A DNA stretch of 64,000 nucleotides. Source: Arsukibacterium ikkense (GTDB lineage Bacteria > Pseudomonadota > Gammaproteobacteria > Enterobacterales > Alteromonadaceae). How positions within the stretch are numbered: position 1 is the stretch's first letter; each line of letters starts with the position of its first letter. The notes below the pieces were generated by a model that saw only the letters and a list, made by a program, of their open reading frames with translations, searched no databases and was not told where the DNA came from. This document shows positions 5,369 through 15,187 of the stretch, one piece after another. Location: NCBI RefSeq assembly GCF_000987775.1, contig NZ_LAHO01000016.1, positions 1 to 64,000 on the forward strand, in the 5' to 3' direction. Both the position numbers and the translations under genes were made by a program.

Positions 5369-7567
5369 TTAATGATGAAAGCGCTTGGCTTCTATCACAT
5401 CATCTATCTGGCTGACTTTACTTAATAATTTATTAAGTGAGTCCAGGTTGTATAGCTCCATGGTCATATTAATTACCGCGGTTTGCTCTTTAATATCTGA
5501 ACTGCTGCTCATTTTCGTAACGTTGGCTTTTTCGTTAGCTAAAATGCTGGTGATATCACGCAATAAACCGTTGCGATCGTGCGCCACAATCCGGATATCC
5601 ACTTCATAACCCGAAGCATATTTGTCGCCCCAGGTAGCATCAACCACCCGTTCCGGGTGCGTATCCTGCAGAGTTTTAAACTGGTCGCAGTCGTCGCGGT
5701 GAATGGCAATACCACGGCCCTGGGTGATATAACCAATAATGGCATCGCCCGGCAGCGGCTGGCAGCAACCGGCCATATGGGTTAATAAATTACCTACCCC
5801 CTGCACCACCACGTCGCTTTTGGTTTTGGTAGCCGGTAAGGGTTTGGTTCTCAGCCTGGGGTCAATTTCTGGCAGCTCCAGCTTACCACTCTGGCTTTGA
5901 ATAAAGTGCACCACCTGGGTCACTTTAATTTCGCCGCCGCCAATGCCCACCAACAGCTCGTCCATCGAGCTGACATTAAAGCGGCTCAGTACTTTGGCCG
6001 GGTACTCCATTAACAGATTTAAGCGGCTCAGTTCAGTATCCAGCAGCTCTTTGCCGGCAGCCAGGTTTTTATCCCGATCTTGCAGCCGGAACCAATACTG
6101 CACTTTCGAGCGGGCCCGGCTGGATTTTAAATAGCCTAAATTGGGGTTTAACCAGTCGCGGCTGGGATTAGGCTCGCGCCCGGTGAGAATTTCCACCTGA
6201 TCGCCGGTTTTCAGCTGATAGGTAAAAGGCACTATGCGGCCGGATATTTTGGCGCCAATACAACGGTGGCCCACGTTAGAGTGTACATAGTAGGCAAAAT
6301 CAAGCGGCGTCGAGCCTATCGGCAAATCGACAATATCGCCTTTGGGGGTAAACACATATACCCGGTCTTCAATCACCTGGGTGCGCAGCTCTTCGGCTAA
6401 GTCGGTGCCGTCTACCACGTCTTCCTGCCATTGCAGTAACTTACGCAGCCAGCCAATTTTTTCATCATTGGCCACCACTTTATTACTGCCTGCAGCGCCT
6501 TCTTTATAGCGCCAGTGCGCAGCCACGCCAAGTTCGGCGTCTTCATGCATTTGCCGGGTACGTATTTGTATTTCCACTGCCCGGCCCTGCGGCCCTAACA
6601 CCACGGTATGAATAGACTGATAGCCGTTCTGTTTTGGCGTGGCAATATAATCGTCAAACTCTTTGGGTAAATGGCGCCAGCCGGTATGCACTATACCCAG
6701 CGCGCCATAACAATCCTGCACCCGCTCGGCGACAATGCGCACCGCACGGATATCAAACAGCTGATCAAAACTCAGCTGTTTTTTCTGCATTTTTTTCCAG
6801 ATGCTGAAAATATGTTTGGGCCGGCCATACACTTCCACATCCAGATTGGCTTCCTGCATTTTCTGCCGCACCGAGGCAACAAAATCCTGCATATATTGCT
6901 CGCGATCCAGCCGCTTTTCTTCCAGCAAACTGGCTACTTGCTTATATACGCCAGGGTGCAGGTAACGAAATGCTAAATCTTCCAGCTCCCACTTTAACTG
7001 GCCAATGCCCAGCCGGTTGGCCAATGGCGCAAAAATCGCGTTAGTTTCTTTGGCGGCCAGTACCCGGGTTTCTTCATCGGTATCTTTTACATCACGCAAA
7101 TAGCAAATTTGCGCCGCCAGTTTCAGCACCACCGCCCGCACATCTTCCACCATGGCCAGCAGCATTTTACGTAAATTGTCAGCTTGTTGTGGGTTAACAC
7201 TTTGGTTGGCACCGGTAGGAATAGTGCGAATGGCATCCATTTGCTGCACCGAGTGCAGCAAGCCAATCACAGTGGGGGTAAATTCCAGCGCCAGCTTATC
7301 TTCGGTTAACAGATGGGCGTCAAACGCCGGAAATAACAGCGCCGCCAGCAGCGAGTCATGGTCCATTTTTAAGTCAGCCAGAATTTCAACCATTTCCCAG
7401 CCGGTACGCACCTGGGCAATGCTATCGTCCAGGCCTTGCTGCTTTAACCATAAACCGCAGTTGAGCAAGGCGCTGATCTTTTTCTCAGTCAACCCCAGTG
7501 AACACAGCCATTCCAGCGTATCACCGCCATGATAGCCACTACTATGAGACTGACGAACCCTGACCAT
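5369..7567 (-). CDS. relA: GTP pyrophosphokinase RelA ((p)ppGpp synthetase I)
   Basis: RelA makes (p)ppGpp from ATP and GTP/GDP when uncharged tRNA sits in the ribosomal A site. The 732-residue protein has a pseudo-hydrolase domain (about 25-190) in which the catalytic HD pair is lost (LLAALLFPAF), as expected for monofunctional RelA rather than SpoT. The synthetase domain (about 245-360) has the RelA-type EFDDYIATPK motif and GYQSIHT. A TGS domain follows (about 415-475, RVYVFTPKGDIVDLP), then the zinc-finger region with HMAGCCQPLPGD, and a C-terminal ACT domain (about 658-730). AAGGAG precedes the ATG. It overlies mazG and follows rlmD on the same strand. Confidence 0.98.
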   Translation of the reverse strand: MVRVRQSHSSGYHGGDTLEWLCSLGLTEKKISALLNCGLWLKQQGLDDSIAQVRTGWEMVEILADLKMDHDSLLAALLFPAFDAHLLTEDKLALEFTPTVIGLLHSVQQMDAIRTIPTGANQSVNPQQADNLRKMLLAMVEDVRAVVLKLAAQICYLRDVKDTDEETRVLAAKETNAIFAPLANRLGIGQLKWELEDLAFRYLHPGVYKQVASLLEEKRLDREQYMQDFVASVRQKMQEANLDVEVYGRPKHIFSIWKKMQKKQLSFDQLFDIRAVRIVAERVQDCYGALGIVHTGWRHLPKEFDDYIATPKQNGYQSIHTVVLGPQGRAVEIQIRTRQMHEDAELGVAAHWRYKEGAAGSNKVVANDEKIGWLRKLLQWQEDVVDGTDLAEELRTQVIEDRVYVFTPKGDIVDLPIGSTPLDFAYYVHSNVGHRCIGAKISGRIVPFTYQLKTGDQVEILTGREPNPSRDWLNPNLGYLKSSRARSKVQYWFRLQDRDKNLAAGKELLDTELSRLNLLMEYPAKVLSRFNVSSMDELLVGIGGGEIKVTQVVHFIQSQSGKLELPEIDPRLRTKPLPATKTKSDVVVQGVGNLLTHMAGCCQPLPGDAIIGYITQGRGIAIHRDDCDQFKTLQDTHPERVVDATWGDKYASGYEVDIRIVAHDRNGLLRDITSILANEKANVTKMSSSSDIKEQTAVINMTMELYNLDSLNKLLSKVSQIDDVIEAKRFHH

Positions 7568-7576
7568 GGAAACTCC

Positions 7577-8914
7577 TTATTTTTTAACGGCCTTGCTAAA
7601 CAATGCCATTAGCTCCAAATGACTGGTATGCGGGAACATATCTACCCCGGCCAGCTTTTGCAACTGGTAGCCGTTAGCCAGTAATACTTTGGCATCGCGG
7701 GCAAAGGTGGCCGCGTTGCACGACACGTACAATATTTGTGCCGCTTTAAGTGCAGCAACCTGCTCTATCGCTCCCTGCGCTCCGGCCCGGGCCGGGTCCA
7801 GCAGCACTTTAGTGTAATGCTGCTGACGCCATGGCGCATCTGGCCAGGGCAGGTGCAGATCCGCCTGGGCGAAGCTGGCATTAGTCAGACCATTCAACTG
7901 CGCATTGGTTGCCGCTTGTTGCACCATTTTGGCCACACCTTCAATACCCTGCACCGCTTTGGCGTGCCGGGCCAGTGCCAGGCTGAAATTACCAATGCCG
8001 GCATATAAATCCAGAATAACGTCATTAGCGTCAACGTCGAGCCAGGCCAAGGCCTGGCTAACCAATTGCTGGTTCACGGCCTCGTTCACCTGAATAAAAT
8101 CACCGGGTTGAAACTGCAGCTGAAGGTCTTGCTCTGTCAGGGTATAGGCCGGCACCGGCGTGTCGGCCTGCCACGCCTGTAAGCTACCGCTGCCGTCGTC
8201 GCCCAGAAAATATGCGTCGGGCCACGCCTGACTAAAGCCTTGCTGCTGCGCCGGGCTGAGCGGTTTAACATGGCGCACTACCACGTAGGGCTGCGTGCCT
8301 GCGCTAAATAACTCAAGGTGGGTAACAGCCCCGGGCTCGGGTAAAGCTTTGATCAGCGGCGGCAACAACTGCCACGCCGCTGCCAGTTCCGGGCGCAGCA
8401 TACTGCATTGGTTGATAGCGCTGATATTTTTACTACCCTCAGCGCGAAACCCAACACTGAGTAGCCGGGTCTTTTTGTCGTACCAGACACCCAGCCGGGC
8501 TTTGCGCCGGTAATGCAGCGCTGGCCCGCTTAGCATGGGCTGCCACGGCAAGGCACCAAGGCCGGTCTGGTGACGAATAAGCTGGTCTACCCCCTGCTGT
8601 TTAAGCAGCTGTTGCTGCTCAGTACTCAGATATTGCAGCTGGCAACCACCACACTGGCTGAAATGCGGACAAAACGGCGTTTGTCGCTCTGGTGCAGCAG
8701 TCAGTACACGCAAAGTGCGGGCTTTTAAATAGCCCGCTTTATCTGCCGTTACCTGTACCTGTACTTTTTCGCCGCTGAGCGCACCGCTGACAAAGGCAAT
8801 TTTTTGCTGATAGCGGCTAAGACCATTAACCTCATAGTCGGTGCTATCGATATCCAGGGTCAGGATAGCCTTGTTCACTCTGGCTTTAGTCTTTGCTTTA
8901 TATAGTGTTACCAT
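7577..8914 (-). CDS. rlmD: 23S rRNA (uracil-1939-C5)-methyltransferase RlmD
   Basis: RlmD methylates U1939 of 23S rRNA with S-adenosylmethionine. The 445-residue protein has an N-terminal TRAM domain (about 10-75), a [4Fe-4S] cluster motif CPHFSQCGGCQLQ (about 92-104) completed by a downstream cysteine (INQCSML), the SAM-binding motif LDLYAGIGNFSLALA, and the catalytic cysteine in YVSCNAATFARD. LDPARAG is the family-typical motif preceding it. It lies 9 bases upstream of relA and is divergent from barA, the same arrangement as in E. coli. Confidence 0.97.
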   Translation of the reverse strand: MVTLYKAKTKARVNKAILTLDIDSTDYEVNGLSRYQQKIAFVSGALSGEKVQVQVTADKAGYLKARTLRVLTAAPERQTPFCPHFSQCGGCQLQYLSTEQQQLLKQQGVDQLIRHQTGLGALPWQPMLSGPALHYRRKARLGVWYDKKTRLLSVGFRAEGSKNISAINQCSMLRPELAAAWQLLPPLIKALPEPGAVTHLELFSAGTQPYVVVRHVKPLSPAQQQGFSQAWPDAYFLGDDGSGSLQAWQADTPVPAYTLTEQDLQLQFQPGDFIQVNEAVNQQLVSQALAWLDVDANDVILDLYAGIGNFSLALARHAKAVQGIEGVAKMVQQAATNAQLNGLTNASFAQADLHLPWPDAPWRQQHYTKVLLDPARAGAQGAIEQVAALKAAQILYVSCNAATFARDAKVLLANGYQLQKLAGVDMFPHTSHLELMALFSKAVKK

Positions 8915-9012
8915 CTGAACTCTTTACCAACTGAAGTATGTGCTGTAGGCAATTACAAATTGTTGTGTCATTATGGGCCAGCCCGCAACTATTGTATCAA
9001 GCCTTGGCGCGA

Positions 9013-11751
9013 ATGACGAAAATTGCTTTACGCTACTGGATATTACTCTGTGCTTTACTGCCCGCCGTGCTGGCCAGTGTAGGCCTGGGCAGCTATTTTA
9101 CGTACAGTAAAACCGCGGAGCTGCAGCTTAACCTGACAGTTCAGGCCAGAAATATCGCGGTACCACTGGCTATTAGCAGCGAAAAGTTGCTGCAAGACAA
9201 TAATATCATTGCCATTCAGGAACTGCTCAACACCAGCCACCGCCTGAACTCGCCACTGCTAAGCAATATAGCGCTGTTTAGCAGCGACGGCCAGCTGCTG
9301 GCCAGCAGTAATCCACAGCACAGGGCAACCAACTACCCCCCAATTACTGCTGCCAGTAACAGCGCTGCGGCTCAGTTATTACCCTATGAACAAAGTTTGC
9401 TGGCCTATCAACCGTTGCGGTTTGACAACAGCCCAGCGGCCGCGGCGCCCTATTTGCTGCTGCATTTACAAAATGAGCACATTTTGTTGCAGCAACAACG
9501 CTACAAACTGCATGTGGTGATGTTAGTTGTCGCCGTTATTATGTTGTGTGTACTGCTAAGTCAGCTGGTGCGTCAGAAAATTCAGCCGATGCTAAGTCAG
9601 CTGCAGCTGCAGTTGCAACAACTGCAAGCCGGCCATTATCAGCAGCAACACAATGTGTCAGGCATTAAAGAGCTCGACCAGATTCAGGCCAGTATCAACC
9701 AACTCAGCACCCAGCTCAGCTCGCTGGAGCAGGAAATGCACCAGAATATTGAGCAGGTTACCAGCGATTTACAGCTCAGTATGGAGCAGCTGGAAGTCCA
9801 GAATATTCAACTGGATTTCGCCCGACGCAAAGCGCTGGAAGAAAACCGGCAGAAATCAGAATTCCTGGCGAAAATGAGCCATGAATTACGCACCCCGTTA
9901 AATGGCGTGATCGGTTTTACCCGGCAGTTGCTGAAAACCCAGCTCAGTGCCAACCAGCATGATTACCTGAGCACCATTCAAAAGTCGGCTAATAGCCTGC
10001 TGCACCTGGTGCATGACGTGCTGGACTTTTCCAAACTGGAAGAAGGCCGGATGTCAATAAACCCCGAGCCTTTTTCGCTGCGCGATCTGTTAAACGATGC
10101 CACCGAGCTGCTGGCCGCCAATGCGTTCGATAAGCATCTTGAGCTGGTGATGATGATAGACAACGGCTGCCCGGATGATTTAATCGCCGACCCGGGCCGC
10201 CTGACCCAGGTGCTGATGAATATCGCCGGTAATGCCATTAAATTTACCGAACATGGCAGCATTGTGATCCGGGTTAGCAGCACCTTGCTGAACGAAGATC
10301 AGCTGATCCTGCATTGCTCGGTGCAAGACACCGGCCGTGGCATTCATGAAGATAAACAACAGCATATTTTCCAGGGCTTCAGCAGCAGCCAACCCAATGA
10401 TCATCAAAGTGGTTCAGGCCTCGGCCTGATGATCTCGCAGCGCCTGGTGCAGGCAATGGGCGGTAATATCGGCTTTGAAAGTAAAGCGGCTGAGGGCTCA
10501 ACCTTCTGGTTTACCATTAAATGTCAGCGCCATTATTTATCGGTAGCAGAACCGCTGCCCACTGAAGTGCTGGAAAGCAAAACCCTGCTGTATTTTGAGC
10601 CGCAACAATACTCGCGGGAAGCCACCCTTAACCTGCTGCATGGCTGGGGTTTGCAAGTTACTGCCTGCGCCACTAAAGGCCAGTTACAACAAGCACTAAA
10701 CCATGGCCAGCAATACGATATCGGCTTAATTGGCAGGGCGATTGCCATTAATCAGGTGAATCTGGTGATCAATTTAGTGCAGCAAATCCGGCCCAGTTGC
10801 CAGCACACCTATTTGCTGGTGAATACGCTGTCACCTAATTTGCGCGAAGCCATGCTCTCTTCAGGTGCCAATGCCTGCCTGCCTAAACCAACCCATCAAC
10901 GAAAACTGGCTTTTGCGCTGGCAAAACCCTATTTAGATCAGACCAATAATCTGCCGCAACCTTTAGCAGCCCCCAGGGCTGCACTAAAAGTTCTGACGGT
11001 TGACGATAACGAAGCCAACCTGAAACTGATTAATACCCTACTGACCGAACTGGTGGAGCAACTTGAATCTGCCACCAACGGTGCTGATGCCTGGCAAAAG
11101 GCCACCCAGCATGTATACGACATTATTTTTATGGATATTAATATGCCGGTGATGGATGGCATTAGTGCCTGCCAACGGATCCGGCAAAGCTCGTTAAACG
11201 AACATACCCCCATTATTGCCGTTACCGCCCATGCGGTGGCTGGCGAGCGGGCACGCTTGCTATCACTGGGTTTTAACGAGTTTTTAAGTAAACCGCTCGA
11301 CGACAAAATGCTGCATTACACCTTGCAGGAGTTTTGCCCACTGATAGGCCAGAGTCATACGGATAATGACACCCACCATCCCAGCCGTGATGCTAATGGC
11401 CTGATTGACTGGAAAATTGCCCTGCAACGCGCCGGCGGCAAGCCGGCGCTCGCCAAAGATATGCTGAAAATGCTGTTAACCGGCTTGCCTGAGACCCAGC
11501 AACAATTAACTGCAGCAATCAGCGCTAATAATGCCGAGCAACTGCTGCAGCTGATCCATAAACTGCATGGTGCCTGCTGCTACACCGGGGTGCCCAGTCT
11601 GAAAACACTGGCCGAGACCCTGGAAACCCAGCTGAAAAGCGGCATCAGTCTGCAACAATTAGAGCCCGAACTGTTTGAACTGGACGATGTATTAAGTGCA
11701 CTATGCCTGCTGGATACCCGCTGGCTGGAACAGCTTAAGCTTCCAGAATAA
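9013..11751 (+). CDS. barA: Hybrid sensor histidine kinase BarA
   Basis: BarA phosphorylates the response regulator UvrY/GacA and so controls carbon-storage (Csr) small RNAs. The 912-residue protein has two transmembrane segments bracketing a periplasmic domain (about residues 9-30 and 165-185), HAMP, HisKA with His290 in AKMSHELRTP, and a HATPase domain with GSGLGLMIS. A degenerate receiver lacks the acceptor aspartate. A true receiver has Asp708 in FMDINMPVMDG, and a C-terminal Hpt has His849 in HKLHG. Spacing mirrors E. coli BarA. An in-frame ATG at 8938 would add 25 residues; I chose 9013 because the following residues open the first transmembrane helix as in the family. Its 3' end overlaps acpS by 17 bases, convergently. 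Confidence 0.95.
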   Translation: MTKIALRYWILLCALLPAVLASVGLGSYFTYSKTAELQLNLTVQARNIAVPLAISSEKLLQDNNIIAIQELLNTSHRLNSPLLSNIALFSSDGQLLASSNPQHRATNYPPITAASNSAAAQLLPYEQSLLAYQPLRFDNSPAAAAPYLLLHLQNEHILLQQQRYKLHVVMLVVAVIMLCVLLSQLVRQKIQPMLSQLQLQLQQLQAGHYQQQHNVSGIKELDQIQASINQLSTQLSSLEQEMHQNIEQVTSDLQLSMEQLEVQNIQLDFARRKALEENRQKSEFLAKMSHELRTPLNGVIGFTRQLLKTQLSANQHDYLSTIQKSANSLLHLVHDVLDFSKLEEGRMSINPEPFSLRDLLNDATELLAANAFDKHLELVMMIDNGCPDDLIADPGRLTQVLMNIAGNAIKFTEHGSIVIRVSSTLLNEDQLILHCSVQDTGRGIHEDKQQHIFQGFSSSQPNDHQSGSGLGLMISQRLVQAMGGNIGFESKAAEGSTFWFTIKCQRHYLSVAEPLPTEVLESKTLLYFEPQQYSREATLNLLHGWGLQVTACATKGQLQQALNHGQQYDIGLIGRAIAINQVNLVINLVQQIRPSCQHTYLLVNTLSPNLREAMLSSGANACLPKPTHQRKLAFALAKPYLDQTNNLPQPLAAPRAALKVLTVDDNEANLKLINTLLTELVEQLESATNGADAWQKATQHVYDIIFMDINMPVMDGISACQRIRQSSLNEHTPIIAVTAHAVAGERARLLSLGFNEFLSKPLDDKMLHYTLQEFCPLIGQSHTDNDTHHPSRDANGLIDWKIALQRAGGKPALAKDMLKMLLTGLPETQQQLTAAISANNAEQLLQLIHKLHGACCYTGVPSLKTLAETLETQLKSGISLQQLEPELFELDDVLSALCLLDTRWLEQLKLPE

Positions 11752-12112
11752 CCGTGGCCATCGCATACGCCTGCTCATCACTTAGTGATAACCAGCACTG
11801 TCTGACCCCTAAGCTGTTGGCCAACTCAGCGGCGTAACCACTGAACTGCAGTAGCGGCCGGCCATGCTGATCATTGCTGATTTCAATATGCTGAAACGAT
11901 ACGCCACGGCCAATACCGGTACCCAGTGCCTTAGCAGCAGCTTCCTTGGCAGCAAAGCGTTTGGCAAAATAACGGCTGGCCAGCGCATGGCCGGCAAAAC
12001 GCTGCTGCTCTGTGTCGGTCAGCACCCGCTTAACCAGGCCAGGCGAACGGGCCAGGCTTTGCTCAATCCGGCTTATTTCAACAATATCGGTGCCTAAACC
12101 AATAATGGCCAT
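11735..12112 (-). CDS. acpS: Holo-[acyl-carrier-protein] synthase AcpS
   Basis: AcpS transfers the 4'-phosphopantetheine arm from CoA to apo-ACP, activating fatty acid synthesis. The 125-residue protein shows the magnesium-binding aspartate in GLGTDIVEISRIE and the glutamate in RYFAKRFAAKEAAAKAL, with GTGIGRGV and QHIEISND following; length is normal. Its ATG shares a base with the pdxJ stop (TAATG), so translational coupling to pdxJ is likely. It is the last gene of the run from rpoE, and its end overlaps the convergent barA gene. Confidence 0.97.
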   Translation of the reverse strand: MAIIGLGTDIVEISRIEQSLARSPGLVKRVLTDTEQQRFAGHALASRYFAKRFAAKEAAAKALGTGIGRGVSFQHIEISNDQHGRPLLQFSGYAAELANSLGVRQCWLSLSDEQAYAMATVILEA

Positions 12113-12843
12113 TAGCGCCGGGCCTCCACCATCAACCTTTTCATTTCCGTTACCGCACCGGCCAAACCACTGAAAATGGCGCGGGCAACAATGGCATGGC
12201 CAATGTTCAGCTCATACATCTGCGGTATTGCCGCTATCGGCTGCACATTATGATAATGCAGGCCGTGGCCGGCATTTACGGTTAGTCCCAGCGATGCCGC
12301 ATACGCTGCCGCTTCGGTAATTCTGGCCAGCTCAGCCTGTTGCACCTTGCTATCGGTTGCCTCGGCATAGCGGCCAGTGTGTATTTCAATAAAGGGCGCA
12401 CCGCTGGCAGCAGCCGCGGCAATCTGGGCGTGGTCGGCATCAATAAATAACGACACCAGAACATTATCTGTCGCCAGCTGGCTGACCGCATCGGTCATCC
12501 GGCTAAGCTGCCCGGCCACATCCAGGCCACCTTCAGTGGTCAGCTCCTGGCGCTTTTCCGGCACTAAGCAGCAAAAGTGAGGCTTGAGTTTACCGGCAAT
12601 ATTCAGCATTTCGTCGGTAACGGCCATTTCAAAGTTCAGACGGGTACTCAGGGTCTGGCGCAGTAAAAACACATCGCGGTCAATAATATGCCGCCGATCT
12701 TCACGCAAATGCACGGTAATGCCATCGGCACCGGCTTGCTCAGCCAGCAGCGCCGCATGCAACGGCTCAGGGTAGCTGGTACCACGGGCCTGACGTAAGG
12801 TGGCCACGTGATCAATATTAACACCAAGATAAATAGGGCTCAT
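12112..12843 (-). CDS. pdxJ: Pyridoxine 5'-phosphate synthase PdxJ
   Basis: PdxJ condenses 3-amino-2-oxopropyl phosphate with 1-deoxyxylulose 5-phosphate to pyridoxine 5'-phosphate, the last ring-forming step of DXP-dependent vitamin B6 synthesis. The 243-residue TIM-barrel protein begins with [17 protein letters not shown] and has the phosphate and active-site motifs [36 protein letters not shown] and the C-terminal GHGLHYHNV. Length is typical. It sits between recO and acpS as in E. coli. Confidence 0.97.
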   Translation of the reverse strand: MSPIYLGVNIDHVATLRQARGTSYPEPLHAALLAEQAGADGITVHLREDRRHIIDRDVFLLRQTLSTRLNFEMAVTDEMLNIAGKLKPHFCCLVPEKRQELTTEGGLDVAGQLSRMTDAVSQLATDNVLVSLFIDADHAQIAAAAASGAPFIEIHTGRYAEATDSKVQQAELARITEAAAYAASLGLTVNAGHGLHYHNVQPIAAIPQMYELNIGHAIVARAIFSGLAGAVTEMKRLMVEARR

Positions 12844-12894
12844 AACGGCTCCGGTATTAGGTTGTGGATGCAGATTGCGACGAAAATATACCTG

Positions 12895-13578
12895 TTAAAC
12901 CTCTAGCTTAAACAAGGCCCGGCTGCGCAGCGGTTTGTCGCCCAATAAGGGCGCCAGTAACCGCCGGCTGAGTTGCTTGGCTACCTGTTGGCTGCCGCTG
13001 TGTTGCCAGTCGTGCCGGCCAATCGCTAACAGTGCCGTCCCCGGCCAACCCGAGTTAGCTGCAACAAAACCTTGCTCTGGCTGCCAGCCATACTGGCCGT
13101 CAGCGTGCAACGCAGTGCCGCTGGCATCGTGCTGCCAGTCGACCGCTAACCCCAGTTCGCTTAACAGGGCAAATTCGAACTCACGCAAACAAGGCTCAAG
13201 TTGCTCAGGCGCTTGCTGCGCCAGATTAAGCGCCGTCAGGCTTTGCTGATAATGCTCAAATAACTGCTCAGCCGCCATATCGTCAGGCCAGAGCCGGCAA
13301 ATTAATTCATTTAAATAAAGCGCACTAAACAAAAATTTACCGTTAAAACGTCTGGCCGGCGCCAGTTCGTCTAAGGTTGCCACCGTTTTTAAACTACTGC
13401 GCCCGGTCAGTGCCACGGTAAACAGCTGAAATGGCTGCAACGCAAAACGTTGTTTGCCCTGGCGCTTGCGGATCACTGCCGATACCCGGCCCTGCTCTGG
13501 CAGTAACAGCTGCAGCAGCAGTTTATTGTCCTGAAACGGCCGGCTATGCAGAATGTAGGCGGGACATAGCGGCTGCAT
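12895..13578 (-). CDS. recO: DNA repair protein RecO
   Basis: RecO works with RecF and RecR to load RecA on SSB-coated gaps. The 227-residue protein begins with an OB-fold (about 1-80: AYILHSRPFQDNKLLLQLL, then GRVSAVIRKRQGKQR) followed by an alpha-helical domain. In the helical domain LYLNELICRLWPDD and CLREFEFALLSELGL are the best conserved blocks. No zinc-binding cysteine cluster is present, as in other gammaproteobacterial RecO. It lies 27 bases downstream of era, in the same order as in E. coli. Confidence 0.95.
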   Translation of the reverse strand: MQPLCPAYILHSRPFQDNKLLLQLLLPEQGRVSAVIRKRQGKQRFALQPFQLFTVALTGRSSLKTVATLDELAPARRFNGKFLFSALYLNELICRLWPDDMAAEQLFEHYQQSLTALNLAQQAPEQLEPCLREFEFALLSELGLAVDWQHDASGTALHADGQYGWQPEQGFVAANSGWPGTALLAIGRHDWQHSGSQQVAKQLSRRLLAPLLGDKPLRSRALFKLEV

Positions 13579-13605
13579 TGGCTTAGGCCTCAGTTCTGAA
13601 CACGG

Positions 13606-14514
13606 TTAATCTTCACCATAACCGAGACTGCGCAAGGCACGTTCGTCATCGGCCCAGCCCGATTTTACCTTTACCCACACTTGCAGAAATACCGGCTGTT
13701 CTAACATGGTGGCCATATCCAGCCTGGCTTCGGTGGCAATGGTTTTAATCCGTTCGCCTTTATTGCCAATTACCATGCGTTTCTGACTTTCCCGCTCCAC
13801 CAATACTAAGGCAGCAATATGAAAATGCTTCTCTTCCCACTTAAAACGCTCAATTTCAACTGTTACCGAGTAAGGCAGTTCATCACCAAGAAAGCGCATC
13901 AGTTTTTCGCGGACAATTTCTGCCGCCATAAAGCGCTGCGAGCGGTCAGTAATATAGTCTTCCGGAAAAAAGAACTCACACAAAGGCAAGTGTTGCTGCA
14001 CCACTTTACGCAGTGCCGCCACGTTATCGCCGCTCTCAGCAGATAACGGCACCACGTCAACAAAGTTAAGCTGGCTGCCCAACCACTGCAAATGCGGCAA
14101 CAGTTCAGATTTATCCTTGTATAAATCCACTTTGTTTACCACCAACACCACCGGCTTTTCAGAGGCAATCAGCTTATTCAGTACCATCTGATCATCATCG
14201 TGCCAGCGGGTGCCTTCCACCACAAACAACACCAGCTCGACATCAGCGATAGAACTGCTGGCGGCTTTATTCATCAGCCGGTTAATGGCCCGCCTTTCAT
14301 CAATATGCAAACCTGGTGTATCGACGTAAACCGTCTGATAATTATCAACCGTATCGATGCCGACTATCCGGTGACGGGTGGTTTGCGGTTTCTTAGAGGT
14401 AATACTGACTTTCTGGCCAACCAGTTTATTTAATAGGGTAGATTTGCCAACATTAGGCCGGCCCACTATTGCCACTAAACCGGCATAGGTAGTCGGCGCA
14501 GGGTTATCGTTCAT
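13606..14514 (-). CDS. era: GTPase Era
   Basis: Era binds 16S rRNA near its 3' end and assists 30S subunit maturation. The 302-residue protein has G1 [10 protein letters not shown]3 DTPG, G4 NKVD, and a C-terminal KH domain with [12 protein letters not shown]. The frame is open further upstream, giving an apparent signal-like extension, but that sequence is the 3' part of rnc read in another frame. The ATG at 14514 gives the family N-terminus and overlaps rnc by 11 bases, implying coupled translation. Confidence 0.97.
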   Translation of the reverse strand: MNDNPAPTTYAGLVAIVGRPNVGKSTLLNKLVGQKVSITSKKPQTTRHRIVGIDTVDNYQTVYVDTPGLHIDERRAINRLMNKAASSSIADVELVLFVVEGTRWHDDDQMVLNKLIASEKPVVLVVNKVDLYKDKSELLPHLQWLGSQLNFVDVVPLSAESGDNVAALRKVVQQHLPLCEFFFPEDYITDRSQRFMAAEIVREKLMRFLGDELPYSVTVEIERFKWEEKHFHIAALVLVERESQKRMVIGNKGERIKTIATEARLDMATMLEQPVFLQVWVKVKSGWADDERALRSLGYGED

Positions 14515-15178
14515 TTTTAATCTGTTCCAAAGCCGCATGTGCAGCATCTTGTTCGGCCTTACGCCGTGAACTGCCTGCGGCAGTAATAGGCTTAAGGCCA
14601 GGGACAGTGCAACGCACTGTAAAAGTTTGTTGATGAGCCTCACCGGCCGTCGCGATCACGTCATACACTGGCAATGGCAAGCGCAAGCCTTGCAGATATT
14701 CCTGCAAACGGGTCTTAGAATCTTTCTGTTCGCCGGGCGCAATCTGCTTTAAGCGCTCACCAAACCATGTCAGAATTCGCTCACGACAGGCTTCCATGCC
14801 GCTGTCTAAAAAGATAGCACCTAAAATCGCTTCCAGCGCATCAGCAAGGATTGACTCGCGCCGATGGCCGCCGCTTTTCAGCTCACCCGGCCCCAGCCGT
14901 AAATACTGAGCTATTGCTAATTCCTGCGCAATTTCTGCCAGGGTTACCCCTTTTACCAGCGCCGAGCGCATCCGGGTTAAGTCACCCTCGCGGGTTTGCG
15001 GAAATAACTCAAATAAGGTTTGGGCAATAATCAAGCCCAGCACAGCGTCACCCAGAAACTCCAGCCGCTCATTGTGCTTACCTTTGCAGCTGCGATGAGT
15101 TAGCGCTTGCTCCAGCAACTCGGGGTTAGCAAACTGATACCCCAGTTTATTCATTAACGGTTTAACCGGTTGTAGCAT
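14504..15178 (-). CDS. rnc: Ribonuclease III
   Basis: RNase III cuts double-stranded RNA, including the 30S rRNA precursor and many mRNAs. The 224-residue protein has the signature [14 protein letters not shown] (about 38-51) with the catalytic acidic residues, [16 protein letters not shown] further on, and a C-terminal double-stranded RNA-binding domain (about 152-222) ending in [16 protein letters not shown]. It lies between lepB (9 bases upstream) and era, with which it overlaps, as in the E. coli rnc-era-recO operon. Confidence 0.97.
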   Translation of the reverse strand: MLQPVKPLMNKLGYQFANPELLEQALTHRSCKGKHNERLEFLGDAVLGLIIAQTLFELFPQTREGDLTRMRSALVKGVTLAEIAQELAIAQYLRLGPGELKSGGHRRESILADALEAILGAIFLDSGMEACRERILTWFGERLKQIAPGEQKDSKTRLQEYLQGLRLPLPVYDVIATAGEAHQQTFTVRCTVPGLKPITAAGSSRRKAEQDAAHAALEQIKNER

Positions 15179-15187
15179 CAGCCTGCC

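Noticed and set aside
14515..14643. Signal-like N-terminal extension of Era
   Set aside because: The extension is the rnc coding sequence in another frame; the normal Era start at 14514 is well supported.
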